Shown here piece by piece: positions 10,080 through 22,435 of a stretch of DNA of 64,000 nucleotides; the first letter of the stretch is position 1; every line of letters starts with the position of its first letter. The DNA is from Craspedostauros australis (Eukaryota; Bacillariophyta; Bacillariophyceae; Mastogloiales; Achnanthaceae): positions 1,178,001-1,242,000 of the forward strand of contig JAMXDE010000004.1 in the NCBI GenBank assembly GCA_026770025.1. Reading direction: 5' to 3'. The translations under genes and the position numbers were made by a program. Under the pieces are notes generated by a model that was not told where the DNA came from, did not search any database, and saw only the letters and a list, made by a program, of their open reading frames with translations.

Positions 10080-11034
10080 TGCCCGGTTCCTGCGTCCTCG
10101 AAGTAGACGACTGGGGGCACGTAAGAGAGAACCATTTCTTTTTGTAGAAGGAATGCGATGTCGTATGCGTCGATCAGTGTCCTGCTTTTGTATGGTCGAC
10201 AACGACAATGCGCGGTTCCTTGCGTGGCGTTGGAGCAGCGACGATTTCGTCCTTGACGTCATCCGCGTGGTCGGCCGAGCAGTACACTTGTTGGTATTGA
10301 TTCAACCCCATTGCGGCCAACGCACTGCTTCTCAAACTCCTGATAGCGTCTTGATGAGTTGCCATATCCGAAGAAATTGTCGATACGGGTCGCTGCGTAC
10401 ACCACCTCTGATTTCCCGTATACTTACTTGTAAGAAATGCGTGCGGTTTCATGGAAACTATGGAGACGCCGCTGGCCTCCAACACATCCTTCATTCCCCT
10501 GCTGAATGTCGAAGAGCTTGTGAACTCGACGATGCGGCCTTTGTGGAGGTTGAGAACATGCTTCGTGTTCGGGAAATGTTGCCAGAAGGACCAGCATGGC
10601 AAGATGTGTTGCATCTGATGCGGAAACTGTAACGTAGCCCAGTACCTCGCAACAGAACACGTCGCAACCTTGATCTCAGAACTGTTGGCTGAAGACTGCG
10701 CTGTCGTAGAAGCATTCACAGATGCAGTGATGTGCGCACCTGGACGAGCAAGACGTGGCATGGACTGACCTGCATATCTGTTCGTCATGTCGTGGTCTCG
10801 CCACGCTTGTGCAAAGTTAGCAGACACGCCATCGAAGACGTCGGTGAGGTTGTACGAAGTTTGATGATTGGCCGTGACGTGAAGGTATGACATGCTGGTG
10901 TTGTGGATGTTGCTGTTGTATCCCTTTGCGGTCATGATGCGCTCGCTTTTCGGTGGAAGCTTCCATTGCCGCATGAAGGCCGGGGATTCGATGGTTGTGG
11001 GTGCTGGCAGTGCAACTGCGGACGCTTTTTCCAC
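10080..11034 (-). pseudogene. Glycosyltransferase family 61 (DUF563)-like, probable pseudogene
   Basis: The longest frame (286 codons from the ATG at 11034) contains RYWATLQFPHQMQHILPCW followed by SFWQHFPNTKHVL, resembling the '(F/Y)xHxxxxxLP' region of GT61 enzymes, and ends in PRIVVVDHTK, like the conserved 'RIVVVDR' strand. The frame then stops, while the continuation expected for the family (AYDIAFLLQKEM, VVYFEDAG) is found in a different frame downstream. Earlier, KVVYAATRIDNFFGYG appears in a shifted frame in the middle of the ORF. The '(V/I)GPHGAGL' active-site block is not found. Family assignment is moderate, and decay fits better than splicing because the gaps are only 20 to 25 bases long. 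A sequencing-error explanation cannot be excluded. Confidence 0.4.
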
Positions 11035-12141
11035 TGCTGCTGGTACCGCCTCACTTAAAGATCTGCTTTCGTCGTCGTGAGGCGCTGATACCTTATAGGA
11101 AGACGCTTTGCCGTCCTGACGTCGTACACTGACTTGCGGACGGGCGCACGAATGGTCATGGTTGGGAGCGAAGAGTGTGCTTCCTGTGTTGTGTTTCTGT
11201 ATTGTGGCTTGTGGCTGTCGACGTGGCTCGGCCTTGACTTGCTTGGGCTTTGTTGTTGATGCTGTCGTTTGAGTACGAGCAGTTGCCGGTGCCCAATCTA
11301 AATCTCAGGCATCGTCTGCCGATGGCAACTAGGAAGAGGTCCCATGCGGCGTATTTGTGCTTTGCAGGACATTGGTGCACTAGTTTTACTTGTTTCGGCG
11401 TTGCGGGAAGCAAAATCGTTTCGCCAACGAATTGCGAAATGGTTCGCAAGGATTTTCTCACCGATTCGTGTCAGCAGACAGCACACGAATCCAACTCGGC
11501 GAAGGCGAAGCCACGATCAACTACTTGCAAACATGAAATAATACGCTTTTGCCGGAACCCCGTATCTATTCTTGTGTTCACGAATCACGGTTTCTCCCAT
11601 GAGATGACAAACATCGGCACAGAGGTGAATGTGTGACTTGGTGCGCCAGTCACACATCCCAGAACGACTGTGCATTCGAGGTGCGAAGGCTCACTGATTG
11701 CTGGAGGTTTGTCCGGTCTTGGCTCTTCCCACTTTGTCCAGTCTTCAAGGAGCGCGAGCACTGATTGGTAGAGAGCTGACACCATGTCCCACGATGATGG
11801 AGTGTTGAAAACAGGGGAAATGAGAACAGTGGACACGGATTTGCTGCTCCAATTTCTTCTCGTGATGGGTGCCTGGCTTGTGCTGCGCCGCTCTGCGCTG
11901 CTCTGTATAGACGTGTGTGTATGTGTGTGTATGTGTGTGTACGCGCTATTGGCAGATGGGCGTTGAAGCATGGTCACGGTGACAGCCGCGACCGCAGCCG
12001 CAACTGATGAACCGCATCACGACCGCAACAAGTTGCAGGCAAGGCGCATTGAAGCTCTGCCGTTGGGAAACGAACTGTCGATGTTCTCACAAATTCTGAT
12101 CTGGCCAGAAATTCAGTCTCCACGAGACCAACGAATTCAGA
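11035..12141. other. Intergenic; unassigned minus-strand ORF and a TG-rich microsatellite
   Basis: A minus-strand ORF (11977..11585) has a protein-like C-terminal half (MVSALYQSVLALLEDWTKW, then CTVVLGCVTGAPSH). It could be an exon of a neighbouring gene, or the upstream part of the decayed glycosyltransferase, but no domain is evident. A (TG)n/TATG microsatellite lies at about 11912-11941. The last few hundred bases form the upstream region of the EF-hand gene. Confidence 0.4.
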
Positions 12142-15100
12142 ATGACCTCGCGCTTCCTCTTCGCAAGCATCACTGCCGCCGCGGCCATGACGGGCAACAT
12201 GGTGGCTGGTGCCAAATGCGGCAATCCATGGCGCGAACCCTGCCTCTCTGATTCAGATCCTCGCTACAAGGATGATGCCAAGTATGACATCGCCGATCAG
12301 CCAGGAATCTTTGTACGTCTTTGCAACACAACGAGGGGAGCATGATCATGCTCGCACCTCTGCCAGTACTGCCCACCCCCTTTGTCCTCGCCTCGCCTCA
12401 CCTTTCTTCCTATTCTCCGGTGCGTGGCCAATTTGCTGTTTGGCATATCCCCGCGCATACCAATCGCATGCTTCTGCTTCTTTCTCTCTCTCTCTCAAGC
12501 CCGCCTTTGCTGGATTCTTCGTCTGTGATTCGTACACTTACGGACCAGACTCCCAGCCTCTCGTGGTGGTACCAGCCTCCATTGACGGACTAGGAACCAT
12601 CTTGACGGGTGAGTTCCCATCAAAGACGTACACCAACCACACGAACTCAGGGACAAGAACAATCCAGCATCGATATAGAATCATTCCCCCAGCACCAGAG
12701 GTCGGCACGATCGGGGTGGCACAGGCCTTGGACATATATGGAACGTCAACCTTTGAGCTGGATGGGAGAACTGTCGCCTTGCCCTTGCAACAAAACCTGG
12801 GTTCCTTTCGCCCCGAGGGGGGTGAAGAAAACACGATCACATACACAGTTGGAAATGACACCACTGTAACCAAGGGAGTTGTGGCGGGTCTGAGCTTCGT
12901 GACCGTCGTGAACACAATCACATGCCTCGATGCAGCCTGCAATGCTCAAAGAGAGATTAGTTCTATTTACAACAGCTCCAAGTTGCTCGTTTTCATTAGC
13001 TGCCACAGCCAGCGCATCACAGAGGACGAGTTCATTGCGGGCATCAGGAGCACCTATGACGAGTTCGCCGTCCCTGAAGTGCTCCGTGTTGAGGTGCCCA
13101 TGACCAACACTTCGCTGGCTGGTGTATTCCCATCAGAGGAGCAATGGTGTGAGGCAAGTACATCTATTCTGAATTCTACCGATGCCACGGCCTATATTTT
13201 CAGAGTGCAATTGGCATCGGCGATCCTTTTTGTCCTCACAAATCTGCCACTGCTTCCCCCCTCTCACATTCTCGATCTTCTTTCATTTGCCATCTCTCGC
13301 TTCCCTCTATGCATCCCATCAATCAATCAATCAATCAATCAATGGACGACACAGTACGACCCCAACTGTGCCACAAACCCATATCAAGAGCCAACCACAC
13401 CCGTCAAGGCAGGAGTCATTGCTGGATTCACCATCGGCGGTGTCCTCTTCTTCCTCATCGTAGTCGCTATCGCAGTCTACATATACAACAAACAACAGGC
13501 AAAGAGATACCGCGCCGTATTCGCCGCACGTGTTGCACAGACCATGAGCATCCGCGTACCGGCCAGACGCATGGATGCCGCGGCATTGGCTCGCGAGTTC
13601 CAGAAGATCGACGCCCAATCCACGGCCGACAAGAGTGATCGACGTGCGAGCTCCGTTGGCAACATCACAAAGGAGGGCATGTGGGAGTTCTTGAGCTCTG
13701 GAAAGGCTGTTGAAATGAACCGTCATGACTTCGAAGCGTTGTGGGCGGTGATGGATGCCGATGGCAGCGGATATGTCGACTTCCTTGAGTTCTGTGCTTT
13801 CATGGGTCAGGTGAGTGTGCTTCCTGTTCTGCGGGGTGGCGCGGTGTGTGTCAGGAATCGGGGGTACGACTTTGTCAAGATACCCATGATTGCCGCACCT
13901 CCCAATAATATCTTCACGACTCAATGGATTCAACATTGTTGATCACACTCGGACAACCTTGTAAGCCTGTCCCACCTCACGCAACCAATCGTGTCTTGCA
14001 TCACAGGGTCTGTCCATGGTCCGTCATGGAAGTGAGGGCGAACCTATGATTTTACCACTAGGGATGCATCCGCGCATGGGCCAACAACTATGGACAACGC
14101 GAACAATAAATCCCAACCAAGTCGACGCGCCTCTACGGACAGAGACACACCGGAGTCACCTGAAAGGGAGAAACGGTGAGAAGGAGAAACAGAGGCGATC
14201 CCCCAGTCACCCAAGAGCACGAAAGAGAAACGACAGGTGACATGATGGTCGTGTGAGAGGAATTCTGAGGAATCGAGGACGATGTGGGATCGATCGATAC
14301 GAAACCTGTGAGGAGATACCGAGATGACTACGAGATGTACTGCATGAGCGTAGAGCGAAATGAAACTACTGAAATACATGATGAGATGCATGCAGAGAGC
14401 AGGAGATGGAATATCTGAGATGAATGATGAGATGCATCGATACTGCAAGATGAGATGTACATGAAGTGCATGATGCATGACATGATGAAGCAGGAGACAG
14501 CACCACATGAGCAAGGGCAAGACTGTGTGCTACTGTGGATTATGTATGCTATGGCAAATGGAATTGAAAGAGATGGAGATGTTGTACTCACAGTTCCAAC
14601 AATGCAACAACAGGAATAGGTAATCAGATACTACTACTAGAGACTGGGTTACCCCGGATTTCCAACACGTTTCGAAACGTTATGATTGAAATCCAACGTT
14701 TCCACCACCACCAACACTAGCCCACATCATCATCATCGACATGACCATCAACCACACCCAGGACCATCGCGAATAATGGTCCCCTGTGTCAAGAGAGAGG
14801 AGAACAAGAGGTTCTGGAGCATGACGCTCCTTGTCAATGGACGCCAAGAACGGCATGGCAACCCCCACATGAACGACGATGTCGAGACGATGATGATCGA
14901 GTCAAGCACCACCGCCAGTCCACCAGCAGAGTGGAGACCGCAGCTGAAGCAACTACAAGCACAACAAGTATTGCTGGAAGCAAGGAGGCGCTCGGAACAC
15001 GCGCATTGGAAGAACTGTCCATGGTCATAGGACCATGAAGTCAAGGAAGGCACACAGAGACCTTCGAGGCTGTGTTGGAGTACGAGAGCAAGCTGTACGC

Positions 15101-18100
15101 AAGAAGAGATTCGGACGCAGCAGACCACGCTCTCGGATGCATCGTATTCAGCAGACTGCGCTATGAAGGCGAGATAGCTGAAGGAGCTCAACGAGATGCA
15201 ATCGAGGAAGCAATGAGAGCTTCCAACCTACCCGTGCAAGGCACGGAGCGAGCTCAGATCCACTCGGTCGATATGAAAGCCAAGATGGATAAGGAGCAAC
15301 ACAGATCGCCGATGCTGAACGTCTGCGCGCATGGCATACGCGGCGCGATCCAGAATGATCAAGATCTACGCAGAGATGGGCGTGGCCCATAGTCGTCATC
15401 ATATCAAGAGTGACGTGAGGAGCAGCAATGGAAGCATCAAGACGATCACATGGCGCCGATTGCCATTGTGTGATACGGAGCTCGATTGTTGGCTGCGATT
15501 CCTACTGCGATATGATCGAGGAGGTAAGAATGCAATCTACCAGCCATGAATTGGCGACAACAACGAAAATAGCAACACAAGAAGTGTATGCTGCGGTGAG
15601 CAGGGAAAGCGCTGTAACAAAGCTGGACAGGAGGTCCCACCGCGCTTCGATCCCCAAACTCAAGACGGAAGACGAGGAACAGGAGGTATCCTCGCCATCA
15701 ATGAAGATGATGACTCAAGACATCCGCGGAGCTGTGAGCCTCATCTACGACCGCCACCGTATCAAAAACGGTTATAAATGCGCACGAGGCAACAGCGGTG
15801 AGAGCGAGATTGCGTTGACTACGGATCGATCGGTTCAGGATCAACTGTCCTAACCACGATGCCCACGATAGTGAGATGAAGGTAGCCGGGTTGGCCAAGG
15901 TCGCGACAGACGGGATGGACGGGATGGATGACATCGCTCTCATCGCAAACGACGAGCCGATGTCCATGCCCATCAACGAAAATGTGGTCGGCATCAAAAT
16001 TGTGACCAACACGAAATTCGTGGCCATCACCGAAATCGCGAACAACAACAAAATGTGACCATCGGAAACTACGCGATGATGCGCGACGGCAAAGCAATCA
16101 AACAGGATGTCAGCGTCAACGAAATGACAATGACCGGAGTGGACGCCGACGAGGAGATTGACAGCACTATCCATGAGCTGGTACAATATCTCACCCTAAT
16201 TTGGAGCTACTTCGACAGAAAGACTGAAGAGGCGTCACGTCAGGGCATGAACAACGCATGGTATCCGTTGCGCTCGAAGCGCGGCCCATTGAATGCATGG
16301 TGCATGGACTGCCAAGAAACTGCAGTCCTCACCCAGATTCCGGACGGCCCAAGAGGAGCAATCCCACGGACCAAAGCGGAAAGGGAGGAGCGCAGAGGAC
16401 TGCTCATGAACGCAGGTCCGATCTGCCTCTTATGTCGATACTCGTTGAGCAACATGATGTCTGCCAATGATGTGCGCTTCGAGGTCTCGAGGATCTGCTA
16501 CGATGCGATCGACGACTTCGAAAGTCGACTATGCAGATGCGCATACCCACACGCGTTGCACTACAGAATGCATGAGATTGGCGTGCGGAGTGCACTCGAC
16601 GTGGCTCGCAACGTGCACGCAATCAACGACATGTTGGAGAACAACAACCTAACTCCAATCCAACAGATGCTGATTGGACACAGGAGTTGCATGCAAGCGG
16701 TATGGACCGCACAGTGAACCTGGCGGTGACCAGGATCCTAATCACGAGAAACGTGACATGGATGGATCAGTCGTATAGGCAATTCGAGAGTATTGAGAAT
16801 GCCAACAGGTCAGTACTGATAGACCTGGGAGATGACGACTCTACTTCAGGGATGACTTCCCCAGATAGAAGAGTGACTTGGGAGCGACGTGCGGATACCA
16901 TCCGAAGCATGGAGACCGACGACGCTGATCAGAGCAGAAGAGCCGGAGACGATACAGATACAGAAGACGCTGCTCGAGGGCAAGATGACTTGCTCCCTAC
17001 CCAAGGGGATGAACCATCGGACGATGACGACGACGATGAATCTGGAAGGGACAATGAGACGGGACGAGACGATTTGGTCGAGAACGCACCAAACACAGTC
17101 CCAATCGCAGAACCTGTCGTGCACATGCCGAGGATGCTGAGTGCTCTCGAGGGATACTATGATATGCCCATTCCGAAGGAGGAGCGAGAACTTGGATCAA
17201 GTGGAGAATCAGAATCAGAGAATGATGAGGGGTATGAAACCACTCAAGAGATGACCACCACACTACCGGCGACAGGAGGACCCAACCATCATATAGATGG
17301 GTCAACATTCAACAGAGATATCGCAGGCATGATGATTGGCACCACTCATGAGAGGATGAGCCTGGGTGACTTCATCACTGTGAACCAAGCATTGAACTAC
17401 ATACAAGACGAAGAGGGATCCGAGCAAGCAAATGTCGCAATGATGCCGGATCCGACCACAATTGACGAATGACGGGGTCATGTGGATCCCAAGAAGAGCA
17501 ATGAATGGCGGGAGGCCATGACGGAACGGTTCAGCGATATGGCCACAGCATGAGCATGGCAGATGATCAAGAGGAACCGAACGCCAAAATGATCGACGAG
17601 ATACGTCAAGCGGAGAGATGAGATCGGTGCGCAACGAGCATGAAGTCTACGAGAGAGACTAGAATATGGAAAGGACACAGCTATGATAGCGAGAGCCATG
17701 AAGGGCGGACTCCAGATACAGTGAGCCAAGACGCATCGATATACGATCAATGAGAGACGCGGGCATGTCGGATGAAGAATCCAATGACAGATCCGGAAGG
17801 GAGAAACCCCAAATGAATGGAGAAGGATTGGCAGGAGGCCACCAACAACTCCCATGACAGAGAAGCTGCAGCATGATGAATCGATGCTATCCACCATGAA
17901 GGATGGAGGCGATCGATGACACGGTTGTAAGAAACTCGACGGCAGAGCTGGCAGCTGACCGCAATATGCGAACGCCCAACGAGGGTGGCGAACAAAGCAT
18001 CAGAATCAGGAGATAACGATGGCTACACAACTGAACGGGAGACAATGAACGCTCCAGTGGCAACAGACAGGCCCAACTTTGAAACGGACGGGTCAATCAT

Positions 18101-21100
18101 CAACAACAACGTCGCAGGCATGAGGATCGGTACTTCCCAATGAAGGATGAGAGCGATCGACTTCATTGCTGCGAGTCAGGATAATGATGATGATGAGAGA
18201 GAGAGAGAGAGAGAGAGCGCGCGACGGCGAGAGATTCGAGCACATCAACACCGAAATGATGCTGAGTCTACGTACGCCTGAGGAGTGCTAGGATCATGTG
18301 GATCCTGACGAGCGGAAGCAACAAAACGACGCTATCAACAAAGAGTCCAATGACATGGCCAGAAAAGGAGTGTATGGCAGGAGATCAAGAAGGATCAGAT
18401 GCCGAGAGACCGGCAGTGCGTGAAGATCAAATGGGTATTCAAGGAGAAGAGGAACGGCGTATTCCGCGCCAGACTCGTTGCATGCGGATACTCGCAGATA
18501 TTAGGAGTCGACCTCTCAATGCAACGCGCACCGTGATACACGACGCAACCTTCCGCGCAATGCTCACAATGAGGATGCTACTGAACATTGGGCAGCATCA
18601 CTATCGACCTTGAGACAGCATTCCTACATGGAGACCTCGAAGAGGAGACCTACATGCTTTGCCAGAAGGGCATGGAGCATGGTGATAACGAATGCCTGAT
18701 GCTCAAGAAGGTGATCTACGGACTCGCAGAGCGCGCAAGACAATGGAACAAGAAGCTGGTCGACATCCTAATCAAATTGGGATTCAGACAAAGCAGAACG
18801 GATTAATGCCTCCTGATTCGGGATCAGGAAGGGAGACTACTGCTGATCGGAACCTACGTTGACGACTGCCTATGCATCGGAGATGAACAGGAGTTGAAGA
18901 GACTCGTAGGGGATATCAAGGCAGAGAAGTTTTGGAATCAAGGTGGAAGAGGATCTCGAAGACTACCTCAGTTGCAAGATCATATTGAACCACGACTACG
19001 CGAACTGCTGGGTGGACCAACCGCACATCACCAACAATATCGTCAGCACTTTCAAGGACGATGTGATGAAGCTGCAACAATACGGAACACCAGGGACGCC
19101 AGGACAAGGCATCCAGAGAGAGAGAGAGTGATTCACCAAAGGTCGACAAGCAGCGACACAGCAGCTACCGAAGTGGAGTAGGCATGCTGCTGTACCTGGT
19201 GAAGCACTCACGACCCGACATCGCAAACGCAGTGCGAGAACTGACCAAGGTGTTGGATGGACCAACAGCCGCAGCATACAAGGAGGTGCCGAGGGTCATG
19301 GAGTTCGTGTCGGATACGAGAGAGTATGAACTGAAGATGAGACCGAGTCCATTGGAGAACGATGCATGGAAGATTGTGGTGTACACCGACAGCGAGTTCG
19401 CTGGTGACAAGGACAATCGCATCAGCGTGGGAGGGCATGTCGTCCTGCTACAAGGAGTGCCAATCATCTGGAGATCGAAGGCACAACGCAGCGTGACACT
19501 CAGCTCAACAAAGACAGAGTACATGGCACTATTGGAGGCCGGAAACAAGATCCGCTTCCTGACTCAACTGATGAGAGACATCGGGTTGGAGACGCACGGA
19601 CCAGCAGATGTGATGGTTGATAATGTGGGAGCAATCTACATCGCTACCAATCCATCGACATCAACGAAAACGAGACACATCGACACACGACATCAATTCA
19701 TTCGAGAACTGATTGCGAACAGAGAGGCTAGAGCCCGGTTCGTACGTTCAGGAGACAACATCACAGACAGAGTTCACAAAGAACACCAAGAAGGAGGTAT
19801 GTGACAGACACAAGAGCGATTCATCCAGCCGCAGTCGGCAATGGACTGATGGGATGGCGAGAAGGATGGTGGTGATGGGAGACAAGGGAGTGTGGAGTCA
19901 GAATGATATATTGTCGATGCGACAATGGAAGGGTGTCAGGAATCGGGGGTACGACTTTGTCAAGATACCCATGATTGCCGCACCTCCCAATAATATCTTC
20001 ACGACTCAATGGATTCAACATTGTTGATCACACTCGGACAACCTTGTAAGCCTGTCCCACCTCACGCAACCAATCGTGTCTTGCATCACAGGGTCTGTCC
20101 ATGGTCCGTCATGGAAGTGAGGGCGAACCTATGATTTTACCACTAGGGATGCATCCGCGCATGGGCCAACAACTATGGACAACGCGAACAATAAATCCCA
20201 ACCAAGTCGACGCGCCTCTACGGACAGAGACACACCGGAGTCACCTGAAAGGGAGAAACGGTGAGAAGGAGAAACAGAGGCGATCCCCCAGTCACCCAAG
20301 AGCACGAAAGAGAAACGACAGGTGACATGATGGTCGTGTGAGAGGAATTCTGAGGAATCGAGGACGATGTGGGATCGATCGATACGAAACCTGTGAGGAG
20401 ATACCGAGATGACTACGAGATGTACTGCATGAGCGTAGAGCGAAATGAAACTACTGAAATACATGATGAGATGCATGCAGAGAGCAGGAGATGGAATATC
20501 TGAGATGAATGATGAGATGCATCGATACTGCAAGATGAGATGTACATGAAGTGCATGATGCATGACATGATGAAGCAGGAGACAGCACCACATGAGCAAG
20601 GGCAAGACTGTGTGCTACTGTGGATTATGTATGCTATGGCAAATGGAATTGAAAGAGATGGAGATGTTGTACTCACAGTTCCAACAATGCAACAACAGGA
20701 ATAGGTAATCAGATACTACTACTAGAGACTGGGTTACCCCGGATTTCCAACAGGTGTGTTTCATTTGGTATGGGTGGGCGGTTTGCATGGATAGTATGCG
20801 CAGCTGGCATGATGGTGCGCGTGTATGGTACATCTGTGTTGCCGACCATTCAGCCATCCATCCATCTATCCATTCATTCATTCATTCGTCACGCTATCGT
20901 ACTCGCATCTCACATGATGTCTTTGTTCCGAAACCATCCATCCCTTTCCGCTACGATCTTTGGTTGCTTCTTCGACTGTGCAGTGTCATGAGGAATATGA
21001 CAATGCTCGCGACAATCGCACGTTGATGGCGGAGCGCTTGTCCCGTCGCTTCTCCATGCGCCTGTCGCAGATCGAGGAAGACGCTGCAGGCCAAGCTGCC

Positions 21101-21178
21101 GATGCTGCAGCGACAGCCGATCCTGAGAATCCTGAGGGAGAAGAGAAGGAGGAAGATGATGTGCCAAGTAGTACTTAA
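12142..21178 (+). CDS. Type I membrane protein with cytoplasmic EF-hand; third intron holds a copia element
   Basis: Four exons, all in phase 0: 12142..12312, 12500..13153, 13355..13810 and 20984..21178, giving 491 residues. There is a signal peptide (about 1-24), a Cys-containing outer domain with several N-glycosylation sequons, one membrane helix (AGFTIGGVLFFLIVVAIAVY) and a cytoplasmic region holding a degenerate and a canonical EF-hand (DADGSGYVDFLEF). The tail is acidic and ends DDVPSST. Intron 1 is GT-AG with a long pyrimidine tract. Intron 2 uses a GC donor in perfect context (GAG|GCAAGT). Intron 3 starts CAG|GTGAGTG, ends TGTGCAG and is 7.2 kb long because of the insertion. The splice restores EFCAFMGQ-CHEEYDNA in frame, so the host gene appears intact. 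A calcium-responsive surface receptor is a reasonable inference; ligand and partners are unknown. Confidence 0.75.
13318..13343. repeat. (ATCA)n microsatellite
   Basis: Six to seven ATCA units just before the acceptor of intron 2 of the EF-hand gene. Confidence 0.85.
13849..14667 (+). repeat. 5' LTR of the copia element
   Basis: 819 bases beginning TGTCAGGAAT and ending ATTTCCAACA, identical by eye to the copy 6085 bases downstream. Confidence 0.93.
16687..19804 (+). mobile_element. Pol-derived part of the copia element (linker, RT and RNase H remnants)
   Basis: Remnants in order: an acidic linker of the kind found between integrase and reverse transcriptase in copia elements (up to about 17470, repeated in diverged form to about 18280), a reverse-transcriptase segment around 18590-18890, and an RNase H segment at about 19184-19804. 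The copia assignment rests on the order RT then RNase H and on the motifs quoted for the whole element. The region is broken. Confidence 0.75.
19934..20752 (+). repeat. 3' LTR of the copia element
   Basis: 819 bases with the same TG...CA ends as the upstream copy; no difference found on reading the two side by side. Followed by the right target duplication. Confidence 0.93.
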
Positions 21179-21512
21179 TCGTCAGTTGAGGAGCGTGCCA
21201 TCGTGGGTCAACTGGAGATGCCACCGCTCGCCACTCTGGTAAGGATCCAATTTCGAGTCGATGATGGGGCAACCAGCTGGTTGCAAGGGGTGATGGCAAG
21301 ATGTCGTATCATGGCCGCACGTTGGACAAAAGTGCATGTGCAGCTGAATGCGTGCACATTCCGCAATGGGAAGTTCTTGGAATGTAATCATGGAATAGAC
21401 AAGTCAAGTCGAGGCATTGAATCTGCACCATTGTACTATACTACGACCACACAGCACCATGTCTTCGATGTCATGTGATGTGAAGCCATTTGAAGTGATA
21501 CCTTTGATTCGC

Positions 21513-21542
21513 GTTGGAAATCCGGGGTGGTGTTAGTAGTAG
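21513..21542 (-). repeat. Inverted remnant of the copia LTR end
   Basis: GTTGGAAATCCGGGGT followed closely by TAGTAGTAG is the reverse complement of the last bases of the LTRs upstream, in the same order. Homology ends after about 30 bases. It is probably a scrap of a related element in the opposite orientation. Confidence 0.55.
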
Positions 21543-21655
21543 AAAGCAAATCGATATTTGAATCTACTTCTTCGAACTGTGAGCTCTTCATTGCTCTTAT
21601 CTCCTGAAGGTCAATCTCCTGCTGGAATCCTCATGATTGCATCTGCTTGTTCAGC

Positions 21656-22435
21656 TGTCAAGATGTACATGTGTGTATGTGCATTGTTCACCCGTTCTTC
21701 TCATATACTCATGCATGGACAGTACAGCTACATTCATGTCAATAGTGCACTGTGATTTGTCAAAATCACGTCACCAAATCAAACACACGAAAATGAGCAG
21801 AATTTCTGGAGGAAATTTGCAAGCAACGATTTCTGAGAGCATCAGGAACATCGTCCGTCCATCCATCAATGGAAATGCATGACATCAAGCGAGGCTTGAT
21901 GTGTCTCCCAACTAAACCTCAAATGACGACATCCTTGCCAGACCATCGCATCACTGATGGAACATGGAATCTGAAGGACCGTGGAAGCTGACAGCTGATG
22001 TCAACAAGATGTCAAGGTGTCACCACGTTGACATCTGTCTCCATGTCAGAACCAGAAGGTGAAGATTCAATGACCAAAGGGCATCAAGATCATGGATAAT
22101 TGAGAAAGAGTTCAAGTGGCAAGCACCTGTGGAGTAGGAAGTCAGTAGTGAATGAATGGAGTGTTGAATGCAGAGTACACATCAAACACGGAGCATTGTG
22201 TAACATGAATACAGAATATTGAGAGAGAAAATGAATAGCAGCAAGAGAGCATCTCGCGTACCAACTCATAGTCGGAGACCAATCTACAAAACAGAGAGAC
22301 TTGCCAAGAGCATTGGGCAAGAGAACAGACACCAAGAGGATTGGAGTGTCTACAAAATGAAATAGCAAACAGAACAACTATCAACCAACACCATCTTCCA
22401 TGATCATAGGCTTCCATGAGCGGAACTTGCCAACA
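21656..22435 (+). repeat. LTR-like repeat, copy 1 of 3
   Basis: About 780 bases that recur twice near 52-54 kb. The shared unit begins at or near TG(T)(C)..AGATGTACATG and ends GGAACTTGCCAACA, i.e. TG...CA ends. No open frame of any length. This copy lacks an obvious target duplication. Read as a solo LTR of an otherwise unseen element; broken and older than the copia insertion, judging by differences among copies. Confidence 0.6.

Larger units (their letters stand above)
13849..20752 (+). mobile_element. Ty1/copia LTR retrotransposon (fossil) inside an intron
   Basis: A 6.9-kb element bounded by two 819-base LTRs and flanked by a 6-base target duplication (GGTGTG at 13843-13848 and 20753-20758). 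The interior, on the same strand as the host gene, has copia-type pieces in copia order: an acidic linker region upstream, a reverse-transcriptase segment with LETAFLHGDLEEE, and an RNase H segment with YTDSEFAGDKDNR and LSSTKTEYMAL just before the 3' LTR. A purine run (AATGGAAGGG) lies at the 3' LTR border. The coding interior is broken, with at least five interruptions, and I could not recognise an integrase or capsid region with confidence. The linker area appears partly duplicated in diverged form, and a (GA)n tract lies near 18200. Identical LTRs indicate recent insertion. Confidence 0.9.

Noticed and set aside
10412-10432. A 20-base GTAAGT...CAG segment as a real intron
   Set aside because: Far shorter than the 187-389-base introns elsewhere in the window; decay is more likely.
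16055-16717. A 220-codon ORF with paired Cys (CMDC, CLLC) as a captured zinc-finger gene
   Set aside because: It is inside the copia element and I see no host homology; a degraded element-encoded region is simpler.
13849-20752. Reading the ORFs inside this span as host genes
   Set aside because: They lie between two identical LTRs and show copia-type RT and RNase H motifs.
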